DNA from: Oscillospiraceae bacterium
GTDB lineage: Bacteria; Bacillota; Clostridia; Oscillospirales; Oscillospiraceae
Direction: 5' to 3'
Assembly: GCA_021202845.1 (NCBI GenBank)
Contig: JAJQCF010000007.1
Location: forward strand, 1 to 64,000
DNA length: 64,000 bases
The notes below the pieces were generated by a model that was given only the letters and a program-made list of their open reading frames with translations, made no database searches and was not told where the DNA came from. The position numbers and the translations under genes are program-made. Shown here piece by piece: positions 32,908 to 41,863 of the stretch. How positions within the stretch are numbered: the stretch's first letter is position 1; each line of letters begins with the position of its first letter.

Positions 32908-33730
32908 CGTTAATGTACATCGAATATAGCTCGTTTGAGGAAAAGCCGGTGGTCTGCGCCGCCGCTTTGCAGGCGGCCTTGAGGCTGAGCCCCTCCGCGC
33001 GGAGCGTTTCCACGGCTTCGATAGCGCTTTCGGCGCTCACGGACGGCTGCGTCTGCTCCGGTTCGCCGCCGACGATGAGCACGAACTCGCCCCTCGGCGG
33101 CGTTTCGCCAAAGTGCGCCAGCGCGCCGGAGAGCGTGGTGCGCAGTACCTCCTCGTGCAGCTTTGTCAGCTCGCGGCAGACGGCCACCGGCCTGTCGCCC
33201 AAGGCGTCCAGCAGGTCGGAGAGCGTGCGCAGCAGCTTGTGCGGAGCCTCGTAAATTATCATTGTGCGCTTTTCGCCTTTCAGCGATTCAAGATGCTCGC
33301 GGCGGCTTTTGCCGTTTACGGAGATGAAGCCCTCGAACGTGAAGCGCTGGGTGGGCAGGCCGGAGACGGCCAGCGCGGTGACGGCGGCGCAGGGGCCGGG
33401 TACGGCGCAGACGGCAACGCCCTCCTCGGCGCAGCGGCGGACAATGTCCTCGCCGGGGTCGGATATGGCGGGCATACCGGCGTCGGTGACGAGCGCGCAG
33501 CTCTCGCCGCCCAGCAGACGGCTGAGCAGCTTTTCGCCCATTTCGGCGCGGTTGTGCTCAAAATAGCATATAAGCGGCTTTTTAATGCCAAAATGGTTGA
33601 GAATTTTCAGCGTGACGCGCGTATCCTCCGCCGCTATGAAGTCAACGGTACTGAGAATTTCCAGCGCGCGCGGGGATATGTCGCCCAAATTGCCTATGGG
33701 CGTTCCCACAAGGTAAAGCGTACCGGCCAG
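32891..33730 (-). CDS. rsmI: 16S rRNA (cytidine1402-2'-O)-methyltransferase
   Basis: RsmI methylates C1402 in the ribosomal decoding centre. The family start LYLVGTPIGNLGDIS is complete only if translation begins upstream of GTG 33709. The only candidate with a proper site is CTG 33730 (reading AGTLYLVGTPIG), with AGGAGG nine bases before it. VTDAGMPAISDPG, VPGPCAAVTAL and IYEAPHKL are the further motifs. Starting at GTG 33709 would remove the first beta strand. The CTG is inferred. The gene is transcribed after the TrmN6-like gene, 64 bases upstream. Confidence 0.92.
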   Translation of the reverse strand: MAGTLYLVGTPIGNLGDISPRALEILSTVDFIAAEDTRVTLKILNHFGIKKPLICYFEHNRAEMGEKLLSRLLGGESCALVTDAGMPAISDPGEDIVRRCAEEGVAVCAVPGPCAAVTALAVSGLPTQRFTFEGFISVNGKSRREHLESLKGEKRTMIIYEAPHKLLRTLSDLLDALGDRPVAVCRELTKLHEEVLRTTLSGALAHFGETPPRGEFVLIVGGEPEQTQPSVSAESAIEAVETLRAEGLSLKAACKAAAQTTGFSSNELYSMYINARSRG

Positions 33731-33794
33731 CGTGTTCAGCCTCCTTTGAAAAGGTGGGGTTTATAGATTTATTAAAGCGGGTTTTATAAATTTT

Positions 33795-34508
33795 TTATAT
33801 GCGGCGGTATATCCGCTTCGATTCCTCCGACTCGCCGCCGTCGGCGTTTGTCAGCAGCAGCGGCGCGGCAAACTCCAGTGTGGGCTTGGCGCCCCGCCGC
33901 GCTTCGATGAGCACAAGGTTCGGCGGCGCTGAGGGGCGGTGCTGGACGCAGCGCAGGCGCTTGGGCTCCAAGCCGTTTTCCCGCAGTGCGGAGAAAACCT
34001 CCGCCAGTCTCTCCGGACGGTGGACAAGCGAGAAGGAGCCTCCCCAGCGGCAGAGGTAGGCCGCCGCTTGGCAGACGTCGGAGAGCGTACACTCGCGCTC
34101 CCCGCGCGCTCCGGCTCGCCGCTCGTCGGGCGAGGGCATGCCGCTGGAGAGCGGGAAGTAAGGCGGGTTGGCCACGACAAGGTCAAAGCTGCCCGCTGCA
34201 AAAAGCGCGCGGTGGCAGCGTATGTCGCCGGTTATAATCTCGCCGGCATAGCCGTTTACGGCCATGTTCTCCCGCGCCAGCTCCGCCGCGGCGGGCTGTA
34301 TTTCGATGCCGACAACGCGCGCTGAGGGGTACGCCGATTGCAGCAGCACCGTCAGCACTCCCGCGCCGCAGCCGAGGTCGATTATGTTCTTGTGCCTGCC
34401 GCGGGCGGCAAAGTCGGCCAGCAGCACGGAGTCGGTTCCAAGGCGGAAGCCGTCGGCGGACTGCTTGAATTTCGGCCCGTTCGGCCAAAGCTCGTCAAAG
34501 CTGGGCAT
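33795..34508 (-). CDS. TrmN6-like tRNA1(Val) adenine-N6 methyltransferase
   Basis: The protein is a class I SAM methyltransferase of 237 residues. IIDLGCGAGVLTVLL binds SAM and VANPPYFPL is the amino-group methylating NPPY motif. The N-terminal FKQSADGFRLGTDSVLLADF is typical of the TrmN6/YfiC group, which modifies A37 of tRNA-Val. I start at ATG 34508 with GAGGTG upstream rather than ATG 34526. It is followed by rsmI on the same strand, a common pairing in Firmicutes. Confidence 0.87.
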   Translation of the reverse strand: MPSFDELWPNGPKFKQSADGFRLGTDSVLLADFAARGRHKNIIDLGCGAGVLTVLLQSAYPSARVVGIEIQPAAAELARENMAVNGYAGEIITGDIRCHRALFAAGSFDLVVANPPYFPLSSGMPSPDERRAGARGERECTLSDVCQAAAYLCRWGGSFSLVHRPERLAEVFSALRENGLEPKRLRCVQHRPSAPPNLVLIEARRGAKPTLEFAAPLLLTNADGGESEESKRIYRRI

Positions 34509-34644
34509 TTGTCTCACCTCGCACATTTGGTGTCGGGAGCAAAATCTATCATAAATCGCAGTTTTAGTTTGAGTTTAATAAGTTTAAAAGGTAAAGGGGC
34601 GATGAGCAAGCCGCCAATCGCCCCGATATCCGTAAGTATGAAGC

Positions 34645-34818
34645 TCAGCCCTCGGAAATGGAACCCATGGGGCAGGCGTCAACGCAGTCGCCGCAGTCGG
34701 TGCATTTGTCAGGGTCAATGCTGAAGTGGCCGACGTTGTCGTCCATGTCGATTGCTCCGCTGGGGCAGCTGTCCGAGCAGGCTCCGCAGGCGATGCAGCT
34801 ATCGTCTATAACGTGCAT
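34645..34818 (-). CDS. Ferredoxin with two 4Fe-4S clusters
   Basis: This 57-residue electron carrier has two Cys-x2-Cys-x2-Cys-x3-Cys-Pro sets: CIACGACSDSCP and CTDCGDCVDACP. It is the size of clostridial ferredoxins, which feed pyruvate oxidation, hydrogenase and butyryl-CoA dehydrogenase/Etf bifurcation. ATG 34818 has GGAGG six bases upstream; the longer frame is not used. Confidence 0.95.
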   Translation of the reverse strand: MHVIDDSCIACGACSDSCPSGAIDMDDNVGHFSIDPDKCTDCGDCVDACPMGSISEG

Positions 34819-35146
34819 AGTGTAACCTCCTTTTCTTACCTCGGTTCTCCGTCGAGGCTCTTTATCAGACATTTTAACATATAATTTCGGTTTGTCAAAC
34901 GTAAATTCTTTATTCGCGTATAAAGTTTGTCATTAGCGCCGCGGGAGAGGCAGCGCGCTTTACGGTCAAAAGTCTAAAAAATTTTGAAAATCGAAGAAAA
35001 ACGCCGATTGAACGAGCTTGGCGCAGATAACAGTAAGCTAAAAGTCAAGAAAGGTCAAAAACGAATGTTGATGTTTTGACCTTTCCTGACTATAATACAA
35101 TCAAAGGTCAGGAAAAGTCAGACCTTGATACTCAAGAGGTGATAAG
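34819..35146. other. Intergenic region between ferredoxin and ctsR
   Basis: No gene is visible in these 328 bases. The right part holds the ctsR promoter and CtsR boxes. The left part is AT-rich and must contain the ferredoxin promoter, which I could not place with confidence. Confidence 0.6.
35043..35122 (+). promoter_or_regulatory. ctsR operon promoter with three CtsR boxes
   Basis: TTGATG (35068-35073), 17 bases and TATAAT (35091-35096) make the promoter. The CtsR operator is a tandem heptad RGTCAAA-NAN-RGTCAAA. One box with a single mismatch lies at 35043-35059. A second, on the minus strand, fills the promoter spacer (35075-35091), and a weaker third lies at 35106-35122. Binding at these boxes would block polymerase, with relief on heat or protein stress. 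Confidence 0.8.
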
Positions 35147-35602
35147 ATGGCGACAAGCGATTTGATTGCGGAATTCATTATGAGCGCACTGGACGACTCC
35201 GGCGGCTACGCCGAGCTGCAGCGGTCGGCATTGGCGGAGATGTTTTCCTGTGTCCCGAGCCAGATAAACTACGTCATCTCCACAAGGTTTTCCCCCGAGC
35301 GGGGCTATGTTGTGGAGTCAAGGCGCGGCGGCGGCGGATACATCCGCATAACGCGGGTACACCAGACGCCGCAGGAGCTGGTGATGCACATGGTGAACTC
35401 CGTGGGCGACCGACTGAGCCTGAACACGGCCGCGGCCTTTGTCTCAAACCTGCTGGACGCGGGCATCATAGATAAGCCGACAGCCAGACTTATGCTCTCC
35501 GCCGTGAGCGCAAACGCGCTGAGACCCGTCGAGCCTGAGGGCAGGGACGCGGTCAGAGCCAGCATCTTTAAGCAGATGCTTGTAAATTATATATCATTCT
35601 GA
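35147..35602 (+). CDS. ctsR: Transcriptional repressor CtsR
   Basis: CtsR represses clp genes at low temperature. The protein (151 residues) shows the family's N-terminal helix-turn-helix with FSCVPSQINYVISTRFSPERGYVVESRRGGGGY, whose glycine-rich wing (RGGGGYIRI) is the heat sensor in Bacillus. The C-terminal dimer domain follows. The start is ATG 35147 after AGAGGTG. It leads the ctsR-mcsA-clpC operon. Confidence 0.95.
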   Translation: MATSDLIAEFIMSALDDSGGYAELQRSALAEMFSCVPSQINYVISTRFSPERGYVVESRRGGGGYIRITRVHQTPQELVMHMVNSVGDRLSLNTAAAFVSNLLDAGIIDKPTARLMLSAVSANALRPVEPEGRDAVRASIFKQMLVNYISF

Positions 35603-35617
35603 AGGGAGATTTTTATA

Positions 35618-36076
35618 ATGAAATGCGAAAAATGCAACAACAACGAGGCTAACTTCTACTACAGCTCCAATATTAACGGCGTCAAGACCGAGCGCCACCT
35701 CTGCGCCGACTGCGCGAGGGAGGAGGGCTTCGGCTCCTGCTTGGACTACCAGCCCGTGAGCGCCTTCAACAGTATGTTCGGCTCCATGATAAGCGACTTT
35801 TTCACCCCCATGCGCTCTATGGCGTCAGCGTTCGGCGGATTCGGACTGCCGATGGGCGGTATAATGGCTCCGACAAGGCTGTTTCCGCAGATTCAGGTGT
35901 ATGTCGGCGGCGCTCCTGAGCAGAGCGGCAGCACCATACCCGCGGACGCCGGCGAGGACGTCAAGGCGCGGCGAGAATTAGAGGCTTTGAAAAATCAGCT
36001 CTCGGAGGCAGTCAAGGCCGAGGACTTTGAAAAGGCCATAGAGCTGCGCGACAAGATTAAGGAAATGCAGAAGTAA
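35618..36076 (+). CDS. mcsA: McsA-like zinc-finger and UVR-motif protein
   Basis: The protein (152 residues) has an N-terminal zinc-binding CEKCNNNEANFYY and CADCAREEGF pair of Cys-x2-Cys sets, and a C-terminal UVR motif (LSEAVKAEDFEKAIELRDKI). McsA normally activates the arginine kinase McsB and modulates CtsR. No mcsB gene follows; clpC does. The middle is Met/Phe/Gly-rich (MSAF-type low complexity). In this genome its role may be limited to CtsR or ClpC control. Confidence 0.88.
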   Translation: MKCEKCNNNEANFYYSSNINGVKTERHLCADCAREEGFGSCLDYQPVSAFNSMFGSMISDFFTPMRSMASAFGGFGLPMGGIMAPTRLFPQIQVYVGGAPEQSGSTIPADAGEDVKARRELEALKNQLSEAVKAEDFEKAIELRDKIKEMQK

Positions 36077-36157
36077 AGCAAATGACGAAGGGCAGGGCGG
36101 CTCGGCGTACAAAGCACCGATTATCCCTGCCACTTGAGTGTGAAAGGAGCAATTATT

Positions 36158-38641
36158 ATGCGCAACGACAGATTTACGGAAAGAGCCAGAGAGGCCATTG
36201 AAAAAGCTCAGGAAGCCGCCGAGGGGCTTGGCCACAGCTACGTCGGCACCGAGCATCTGCTTTTGGGCATTCTCCGCGAGGGCGGCGGTCAGGGAGCCAA
36301 GGTTCTGAAGGAAAACGGACTGACGGACAGCCTGCTCACGGAGCTTGTAGAAAAATATGTGGGCAAGGGCGACCCCGACAGCCCCGTTCAGGGTCTGACG
36401 CCGCGAGCCAAGCGCGTTATAGAGCTGGCGATTGGCGAGGCCGCGGGGCTGGGTCACAGCTACGTTGGCACGGAGCACCTGCTCATGGGCATACTGCGCG
36501 AGCCGGACAGCACCGGCGCGCGGATAATCTCCAGCACGGGCGTGGACTTAAATAAGCTGTACACGGAAATTCTCTCCATGTTCGGCTCCGCGCCGTCGGG
36601 CCGCGCCAGACAGACGGCGGCGGCCGCGGCCGGCACGCCGCGCGCGGGAACAAAGCACAGCGACACCAAGACGCTTGACCAGTACAGCCGCGACTTGACG
36701 GAGCTGGCGCGGCAGGGCAGGCTTGACCCTGTAATCGGCAGGGACAAGGAGATTAAGCGAGTTATACAAATTCTCTCCCGCCGCAGCAAGAATAACCCCT
36801 GTCTCATCGGCGAGCCGGGCGTGGGCAAGACGGCCATTGCCGAGGGCCTTGCCCAGCGCGTCTCCCTCGGCGACGTGCCGGAGGACCTTGCGGGCAAGCG
36901 CGTTGTCAGCCTTGACTTGACGGCTATGCTGGCGGGTACAAAGTACCGCGGCGACTTTGAGGACAGAATAAAGGGCGTGCTCAAGGAGGTTGAAAAGAGC
37001 GGCAACATAATCCTGTTCGTGGACGAGCTGCACACTATTATGGGCGCGGGCGCCGCCGAGGGCGCCATAGATGCCGCCAATATCCTCAAGCCCGCACTCT
37101 CCCGCGGCGAGGTGCAGATAATCGGCGCGACGACGCTGGACGAATACCGCAAGCACATAGAAAAGGACGCCGCCTTGGAGCGCCGCTTCCAGCCCGTCAC
37201 TGTGGACGAGCCTACGGAGGAGGAGAGCGTGGAAATACTCAAGGGTCTGCGCGACCGCTACGAGGCGCACCACAAGCTGAGCATAACCGACGAGGCGATA
37301 GAAGCCGCCGTCCGCCTCTCCGCGCGGTATATAAACGACCGCTACCTGCCGGATAAGGCCATAGACCTCGTGGACGAGGCCGCCTCCGCTGTGAGAATGG
37401 AGACGCTGACCCCGCCGGACGAGATGAAGGAGATTGAATCGCGCATTACGGCGCTGGCGGGCGAGAAGGACGAGGCCGTGCGCGCGCAGGACTTCGAGGC
37501 CGCGGCGCGCTTCCGCGACCAAGAGCGCGAGCAGCGCGAGGAGCTGGAAGCCCTGCGCAAGAAGTGGAACCTCAGCCGCGACGGGCACCGCACGAGCGTT
37601 ACCGCGGAGGACATCGCCGCCGTCGTCAGCGGCTGGACGGGAGTGCCCGTCACCAGCATCACGGAGGACGAGAGCGCCCGCCTGCTGAAAATGGAGCAGG
37701 TGCTTCACCGCCGCGTGGTGGGGCAGGACGAGGCCGTCAGCGCAGTGTCGCGCGCCATACGCCGCGGACGTGTGGGACTTAAAGACCCGAAGCGGCCTAT
37801 AGGCTCGTTCCTGTTCTTGGGACCCACGGGCGTGGGCAAAACAGAGCTGTGCAAGGCTCTGGCCGAGGCGGTTTTTGGCGACGAGAACGCCATGATACGC
37901 ATAGATATGTCCGAGTACATGGAAAAGCACACTACGAGCAAGCTCATCGGCTCGCCCCCGGGCTATGTCGGCTACGACGAGGGCGGACAGCTCACGGAAA
38001 AGGTGCGCAGAAAGCCCTACTCCGTCATACTGTTCGACGAGATTGAAAAGGCGCACGAGGACGTGTTCAACATCATGCTGCAAATTTTGGACGATGGCCG
38101 CCTGACGGACTCGCAGGGCAGGCGCGTTGACTTCAAGAACACCGTGATTGTTATGACAAGCAACGTCGGCGCGCGCAACATTACGGAAAAACGCGGCAGA
38201 CTGGGCTTCGACCACGGCGGCGAGAACGGCGCGGAGCGCTCCGACGAGGAGATACGCTCGCTCATCATGCAGGACCTGCGCAGGACGTTCAAGCCGGAGT
38301 TCTTAAACCGCATTGACGACACCATTGTTTTCCACACCCTGACGCACGAGAACATTGCGGAAATAACGCGCAATATGCTCGCCGAGGTCTCCGAGCGCAT
38401 CGCGGGGCTGGGCGTGAAGCTCACCTACACCGACGCGGCGGTAGCGGCGCTGGCGGAAAAGGGCTACGACGCCGAGTACGGCGCAAGACCGCTCCGCCGG
38501 CTGATACAGTCCAAGGTGGAGGACGCAGTGGCCGAGCGTATGCTGGACGGCACGCTGCACGAGGGCGGCACGGCCTCCGTGGACGCGGAGGAGGGCGAGA
38601 TTACCGTCACCGCCATTGAGAGCGTCACGGGCGCGGCGTGA
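36158..38641 (+). CDS. clpC: ATP-dependent Clp protease ATPase subunit ClpC
   Basis: ClpC (827 residues) is the unfoldase that feeds ClpP. Two Clp_N repeats (residues about 1-145) are followed by AAA-1 with GEPGVGKT near residue 218. A UVR motif ([15 protein letters not shown]) lies near residue 440, and AAA-2 has GPTGVGKT near residue 554, followed by the C-terminal sensor domain. I start at ATG 36158 with AAAGGAGC upstream, not at 36134. It is cotranscribed with ctsR and mcsA, so its level rises when CtsR releases DNA. Confidence 0.96.
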   Translation: MRNDRFTERAREAIEKAQEAAEGLGHSYVGTEHLLLGILREGGGQGAKVLKENGLTDSLLTELVEKYVGKGDPDSPVQGLTPRAKRVIELAIGEAAGLGHSYVGTEHLLMGILREPDSTGARIISSTGVDLNKLYTEILSMFGSAPSGRARQTAAAAAGTPRAGTKHSDTKTLDQYSRDLTELARQGRLDPVIGRDKEIKRVIQILSRRSKNNPCLIGEPGVGKTAIAEGLAQRVSLGDVPEDLAGKRVVSLDLTAMLAGTKYRGDFEDRIKGVLKEVEKSGNIILFVDELHTIMGAGAAEGAIDAANILKPALSRGEVQIIGATTLDEYRKHIEKDAALERRFQPVTVDEPTEEESVEILKGLRDRYEAHHKLSITDEAIEAAVRLSARYINDRYLPDKAIDLVDEAASAVRMETLTPPDEMKEIESRITALAGEKDEAVRAQDFEAAARFRDQEREQREELEALRKKWNLSRDGHRTSVTAEDIAAVVSGWTGVPVTSITEDESARLLKMEQVLHRRVVGQDEAVSAVSRAIRRGRVGLKDPKRPIGSFLFLGPTGVGKTELCKALAEAVFGDENAMIRIDMSEYMEKHTTSKLIGSPPGYVGYDEGGQLTEKVRRKPYSVILFDEIEKAHEDVFNIMLQILDDGRLTDSQGRRVDFKNTVIVMTSNVGARNITEKRGRLGFDHGGENGAERSDEEIRSLIMQDLRRTFKPEFLNRIDDTIVFHTLTHENIAEITRNMLAEVSERIAGLGVKLTYTDAAVAALAEKGYDAEYGARPLRRLIQSKVEDAVAERMLDGTLHEGGTASVDAEEGEITVTAIESVTGAA

Positions 38642-38946
38642 TGAAAATTTACTTTTGCCAGACGACAAAAGTAGTGCTTTTGCGGCAGCGTTCGCTCTTT
38701 ACAAAACGCCGCCGCAGGAGTAATATATAATCACAGCTTATCCAATTGATATACTAATCGTTGGATATCCAGCTCATATCTTTATCCCACAACCCAATTC
38801 TTGCGGCTCGGCTTTTCTGCGGGCCGCATCTTTTTTTGAATTTTGCCCGCCGCGCGCGCTTTTTTGACCTCATTTGCGGCACATCTTGTTTATTATAGTG
38901 AGTATAGAGTATATTTTAACACAAGATGTTGACGGAGGTAGTGAAA
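38642..38946. other. Intergenic region between clpC and the ParB-like gene
   Basis: These 305 bases hold no gene. A 7-bp inverted repeat (38739-38745 with 38761-38767), the clpC terminator at 38802-38837 and a 9-bp inverted repeat (38881-38889 with 38921-38929) lie here. The last one lies close to the ParB-like gene's ribosome site and may be an operator. Confidence 0.55.
38802..38837 (+). terminator. Terminator of the clpC operon
   Basis: An 8-bp stem with one G-T pair, TGCGGCTC with GGGCCGCA, is followed by TCTTTTTTT. Confidence 0.78.
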
Positions 38947-39747
38947 ATGGTGAAGAGCAGGCGACTGGTGAGAAATGTGAGCTACATACCGATTGAGGAC
39001 ATAGTTCCCGGGCCGCTGCAGCCGCGCAGCCGCTTCCCCAAGGACGGCTTGCAGGAGCTGAGCGAGAGCATTGCGCGCCACGGAGTTATCCAGCCGCTGA
39101 CGGTCCGCCCGCGCGGAGGGAGCTTTGAGCTGATTGCGGGCGAGCGGCGTCTGCGCGCGGCGAAGCTGGCGGGGCTGATGGAAGTGCCGTGCGTCGTCAT
39201 GGATATTGACTTGGAGAGTTCCGGCGTCGTGGCGCTCATCGAGAACATTCAGCGCGCGGATTTGGACTTCGTGGAGGAGGCACAGGGCATAAGCCGCCTC
39301 ATACGTCTTTTCGGCATGAGCCAAGAGGAGGCGGCGCGGCGGCTGGGCAAGAGCCAGAGCGCCATTGCCAACAAGCTGCGCATACTCAAGCTGCCGCCGG
39401 AGGTGCTGGAGCGGCTGCGCGACAGCGGCTTCACGGAGCGGCACGCCCGCGCGCTGCTGCGGCTGGACGAGGAACGGCTCCCCGCCGCCGTGGACTTCAT
39501 CATAGACCAGCGCATGACGGTGGCGGAGACGGAGCGCTACGTGGAGCGCCTGACCTCGCCGCAGCCGGAGCCGCGGGAGCCGACGCACCAAAAAACGCTC
39601 TTTGTGATGAAGGACGTGCGCCTGCTGATAAATACGCTCAACCGCAGCTTGGACGTTATGCGCCGCGGCGGCATAGACGCGGGCCTGACAAAAAGCGAGA
39701 CAGAGGACGCAGTGGTGCTGACCGTGAGGATACCGAAAGGGAAGTAG
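38947..39747 (+). CDS. ParB/Noc family DNA-binding CTPase
   Basis: The 266-residue protein has the ParB N-terminal domain (IPIEDIVPGPLQPRSRFPKDG), the CTP-binding AGERRLRAAK motif and LIENIQRADLDFVEEA. A helix-turn-helix (QEEAARRLGKSQSAIANKLRI) and a C-terminal dimer domain follow. It stands alone without parA, gidA or gidB, which favours Noc (nucleoid occlusion) or an orphan ParB. No parS (TGTTTCACGTGAAACA) or Noc site was seen in the window. I start at ATG 38947, which has GGAGG eight bases before it. The upstream inverted repeat may mediate autoregulation. Confidence 0.82.
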   Translation: MVKSRRLVRNVSYIPIEDIVPGPLQPRSRFPKDGLQELSESIARHGVIQPLTVRPRGGSFELIAGERRLRAAKLAGLMEVPCVVMDIDLESSGVVALIENIQRADLDFVEEAQGISRLIRLFGMSQEEAARRLGKSQSAIANKLRILKLPPEVLERLRDSGFTERHARALLRLDEERLPAAVDFIIDQRMTVAETERYVERLTSPQPEPREPTHQKTLFVMKDVRLLINTLNRSLDVMRRGGIDAGLTKSETEDAVVLTVRIPKGK

Positions 39748-39758
39748 GACGAAAACAA

Positions 39759-39827
39759 AAGCCCCGTGTGAATATTTGGGGCAGAGCAAGACAAATGCAG
39801 CGGCGGGACTATGCTGCATCGGGGCTT
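39759..39827 (+). other. Possible folded RNA with alternative hairpins
   Basis: AAGCCCCG (39759-39766) can pair with CGGGGCTT (39820-39827) around an inner hairpin ATGCAGC/GCTGCAT (39795-39801 with 39813-39819). Alternatively GCCCC (39761-39765) pairs with GGGGC (39778-39782). The two states exclude each other. They lie between the parB-like stop and its terminator. Confidence 0.35.
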
Positions 39828-39868
39828 GCGAAAACAGGCTGCAAAATATTAAAAAAGAGTAAATTGTA

Positions 39869-39909
39869 GTCATGGGCGCACAAAATGTGTTCCCATGACT
39901 TGTTTTTTG
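39869..39909 (+). terminator. Terminator after the ParB-like gene
   Basis: A stem GTCATGGG/CCCATGAC (39869-39876 with 39892-39899), extended by inner pairs, is followed by TTGTTTTTT. Confidence 0.8.
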
Positions 39910-39912
39910 TGG

Positions 39913-39918
39913 TATAAT
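39913..39918 (+). promoter_or_regulatory. -10 box of the zinc-ribbon protein gene
   Basis: TATAAT at 39913-39918 follows the terminator; no good -35 box precedes it because the terminator hairpin occupies that place. The transcript would begin about 90 bases before the TTG start. Confidence 0.4.
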
Positions 39919-40006
39919 TACTCCTGTTTGATATTTATGATGACACCTTTAGCCGCCTGCGCCGACGGTGCGGGCTGCTTGCTGAGCACGGCAGGGAGAT
40001 GATAGT

Positions 40007-41695
40007 TTGGCTAAGTTCTGCGAAAAATGCGGTCAGCCTCTGGCGGAGGACGAGAACGTCTGTCCGGCCTGCGGAGCCGAAGCGGCTCCGGCGGAGAGCG
40101 CCGCCGCCTTTACCACCATCAGCGCGGAGACCGAAGACTGGCGCGAAAAGCGAGAGCCGACCATTGACAAGGAAAAGTTAGAGAGAACATTCAAAATAAA
40201 CCGCCGCACGATAATCATGTGCGCGGTAATGGCGCTGCTGGCGGCGCTCATAGTCGGCATAAACCTCTATAACCAGCCCATTTCGCAAATAGGCCGCGCG
40301 CTGGGCAGGGGAGAGTACACTACGGCGCTGGAGCTCTGGAGCGAGAATCTCAGCGAAAAGGAGACCTCCAAGCGCCTTGCAAAATATCTCTCCGCAGCCG
40401 CTGACGATGTCTACACGGCCTACACCGCGCGTGAGCTGACGCACGACGAGGCGACGGAGGCGCTGGACGCGCTGGTGACAATGGGGCTGGACAAGGATAA
40501 GCTGGCCGCCGTCACGGAGCTGATGGACGAGATGTACGCCTCGCAGAGCGCAATGGACAACGGCCGCGAGTGCTACGCCAACGGCAACTATCTGGAGGCG
40601 GCGGACAGCTACCTGCTTGTCATTGAGGCCGACCCCGACTATGCCGACTCCCGCACCTTGGCGGAGGAGAGCTTGCAGCAGTACGGCCTGACGGTCGTTA
40701 CCTCGGCGCAGACGCTGATGGAGCTGGAAAACTTCGTGCAGGCCATAGAAGCGCTGCACGCCGCCGACAGCGTGCTGCTGGAGTACGACACATTCTGCCC
40801 GGAGTTGGACGATTTGCTGGCCGAGTGCGGCGGCTACTATGAGCAGTTCACACTCAGCGAGGCCGAGGAAATGGCCGCGCAGGACGACTACGCGGGCGCT
40901 GTGGCGGCAATAGAGCTTTGCGCGGAGAACCTTGGCGAGCTCTCCGAGACGCTGTCTGGGTTCTTGGACAGCTACAAGATGCTGTACGACAATCAAGTGA
41001 TTGCCGCTGCGCGCGAGGAGCTGGTGGAGCCTTATGCCGCCGGTGACTATGCCGCGGCGTTCGAGATAATGGAAACTGCGGCGGAGAGCGTCTACAGCGA
41101 GGAGACTGCGGCTGCGGCAGTGCTGGCGTTGGAGCAGCAGTTCACGGCGGACGTCACCGCCTCGGCGCTGGCGGCGTTCGACGGCGACCTTGATAATGTC
41201 GAAGCGGCGCTGCAAATTGTCACCGACGCCGTGGCGGTGCGCTCCACCGCGGGGCTTGAGAGCTACAAGGAGTACTATGAATCCCTTATGCCCGTCAGCG
41301 TCCTCTCGCTGGCGTACACAAGCCGCGAGGGAACCGTGTTCCGCAGTACCGACGGCTGGCTCTGGGGCGGCAACGAGGACAGCATAGTTTTCAGCATAGA
41401 CGGCGAGTACAACTACTTTGAGGGCGTGTTCGGCGTGAACAGCACGGACTACGACGACGCCGAGGGCTGGTTCGAGATTTACCGCGACGACGAGCTGGTC
41501 TACACCTCCGACACCCTCTACGCCGACTCCAACCCCACGGCGTTCCGCGTGGACATCACGGACTTCGACGAGCTGAAGGTTGTGTTCCACTGCAACTACG
41601 AGGTCAGCACCATAGACGGCGGCTACTGCTACCACAGCATTTCCGACGCCAAGGTCGGGCTCTACGTCTACGATTACGAGCCGCCTGAGGAATAA
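40007..41695 (+). CDS. Zinc-ribbon membrane protein with NPCBM-like C-terminal domain
   Basis: Unnamed family; 562 residues. Residues 1-25 form a zinc ribbon (CEKCGQPLAEDENVCPACG). One transmembrane helix lies near 67-87 (TIIMCAVMALLAALIVG), so the rest is probably outside. Residues about 95-435 are acidic alpha-helical repeats of TPR-like spacing (ECYANGNYLEAADSYLLVIE). The C-terminus (about 440-555) shows an NPCBM-like jelly-roll pattern: YNYFEGVFGVNSTDYDDAEG, FEIYRDDELVY, FRVDITDFDELKVVF. It starts at TTG 40007 after AGGGAG. It may bind cell-wall sugar, but the function is not known. Confidence 0.7.
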   Translation: MAKFCEKCGQPLAEDENVCPACGAEAAPAESAAAFTTISAETEDWREKREPTIDKEKLERTFKINRRTIIMCAVMALLAALIVGINLYNQPISQIGRALGRGEYTTALELWSENLSEKETSKRLAKYLSAAADDVYTAYTARELTHDEATEALDALVTMGLDKDKLAAVTELMDEMYASQSAMDNGRECYANGNYLEAADSYLLVIEADPDYADSRTLAEESLQQYGLTVVTSAQTLMELENFVQAIEALHAADSVLLEYDTFCPELDDLLAECGGYYEQFTLSEAEEMAAQDDYAGAVAAIELCAENLGELSETLSGFLDSYKMLYDNQVIAAAREELVEPYAAGDYAAAFEIMETAAESVYSEETAAAAVLALEQQFTADVTASALAAFDGDLDNVEAALQIVTDAVAVRSTAGLESYKEYYESLMPVSVLSLAYTSREGTVFRSTDGWLWGGNEDSIVFSIDGEYNYFEGVFGVNSTDYDDAEGWFEIYRDDELVYTSDTLYADSNPTAFRVDITDFDELKVVFHCNYEVSTIDGGYCYHSISDAKVGLYVYDYEPPEE

Positions 41696-41716
41696 ATAAT
41701 AGTATAAACCCATACA

Positions 41717-41756
41717 AAACTCCCCCGCACTGCATGAACGCTTTGCGGGGGAGTTT
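41717..41756 (+). terminator. First terminator after the zinc-ribbon gene
   Basis: AAACTCCCCCGC pairs with GCGGGGGAGTTT (41717-41728 with 41745-41756). Confidence 0.75.
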
Positions 41757-41768
41757 GCATATAGAAGA

Positions 41769-41808
41769 ATGCCGAAGTCCGGGGGTGAGGGCTTCGGCAT
41801 CCTTTTTT
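41769..41808 (+). terminator. Second terminator after the zinc-ribbon gene
   Basis: ATGCCGAAG pairs with CTTCGGCAT (41769-41777 with 41792-41800), followed by CCTTTTTT. It may also end the convergent aldehyde dehydrogenase gene. Confidence 0.85.
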
Positions 41809-41863
41809 GCTGGGGGGTTGTAAGGAAGAATGAAAAAAGAGTTAAATGTAAATTACAGGGGAC

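Noticed and set aside
36548..38215. 555-residue minus-strand frame opposite clpC
   Set aside because: Shadow of clpC codons; no recognisable domain.
38947..39747. Nearby chromosomal origin or parS cluster
   Set aside because: No dnaA, gidA/gidB or parA, and no parS sequence was found in the window.
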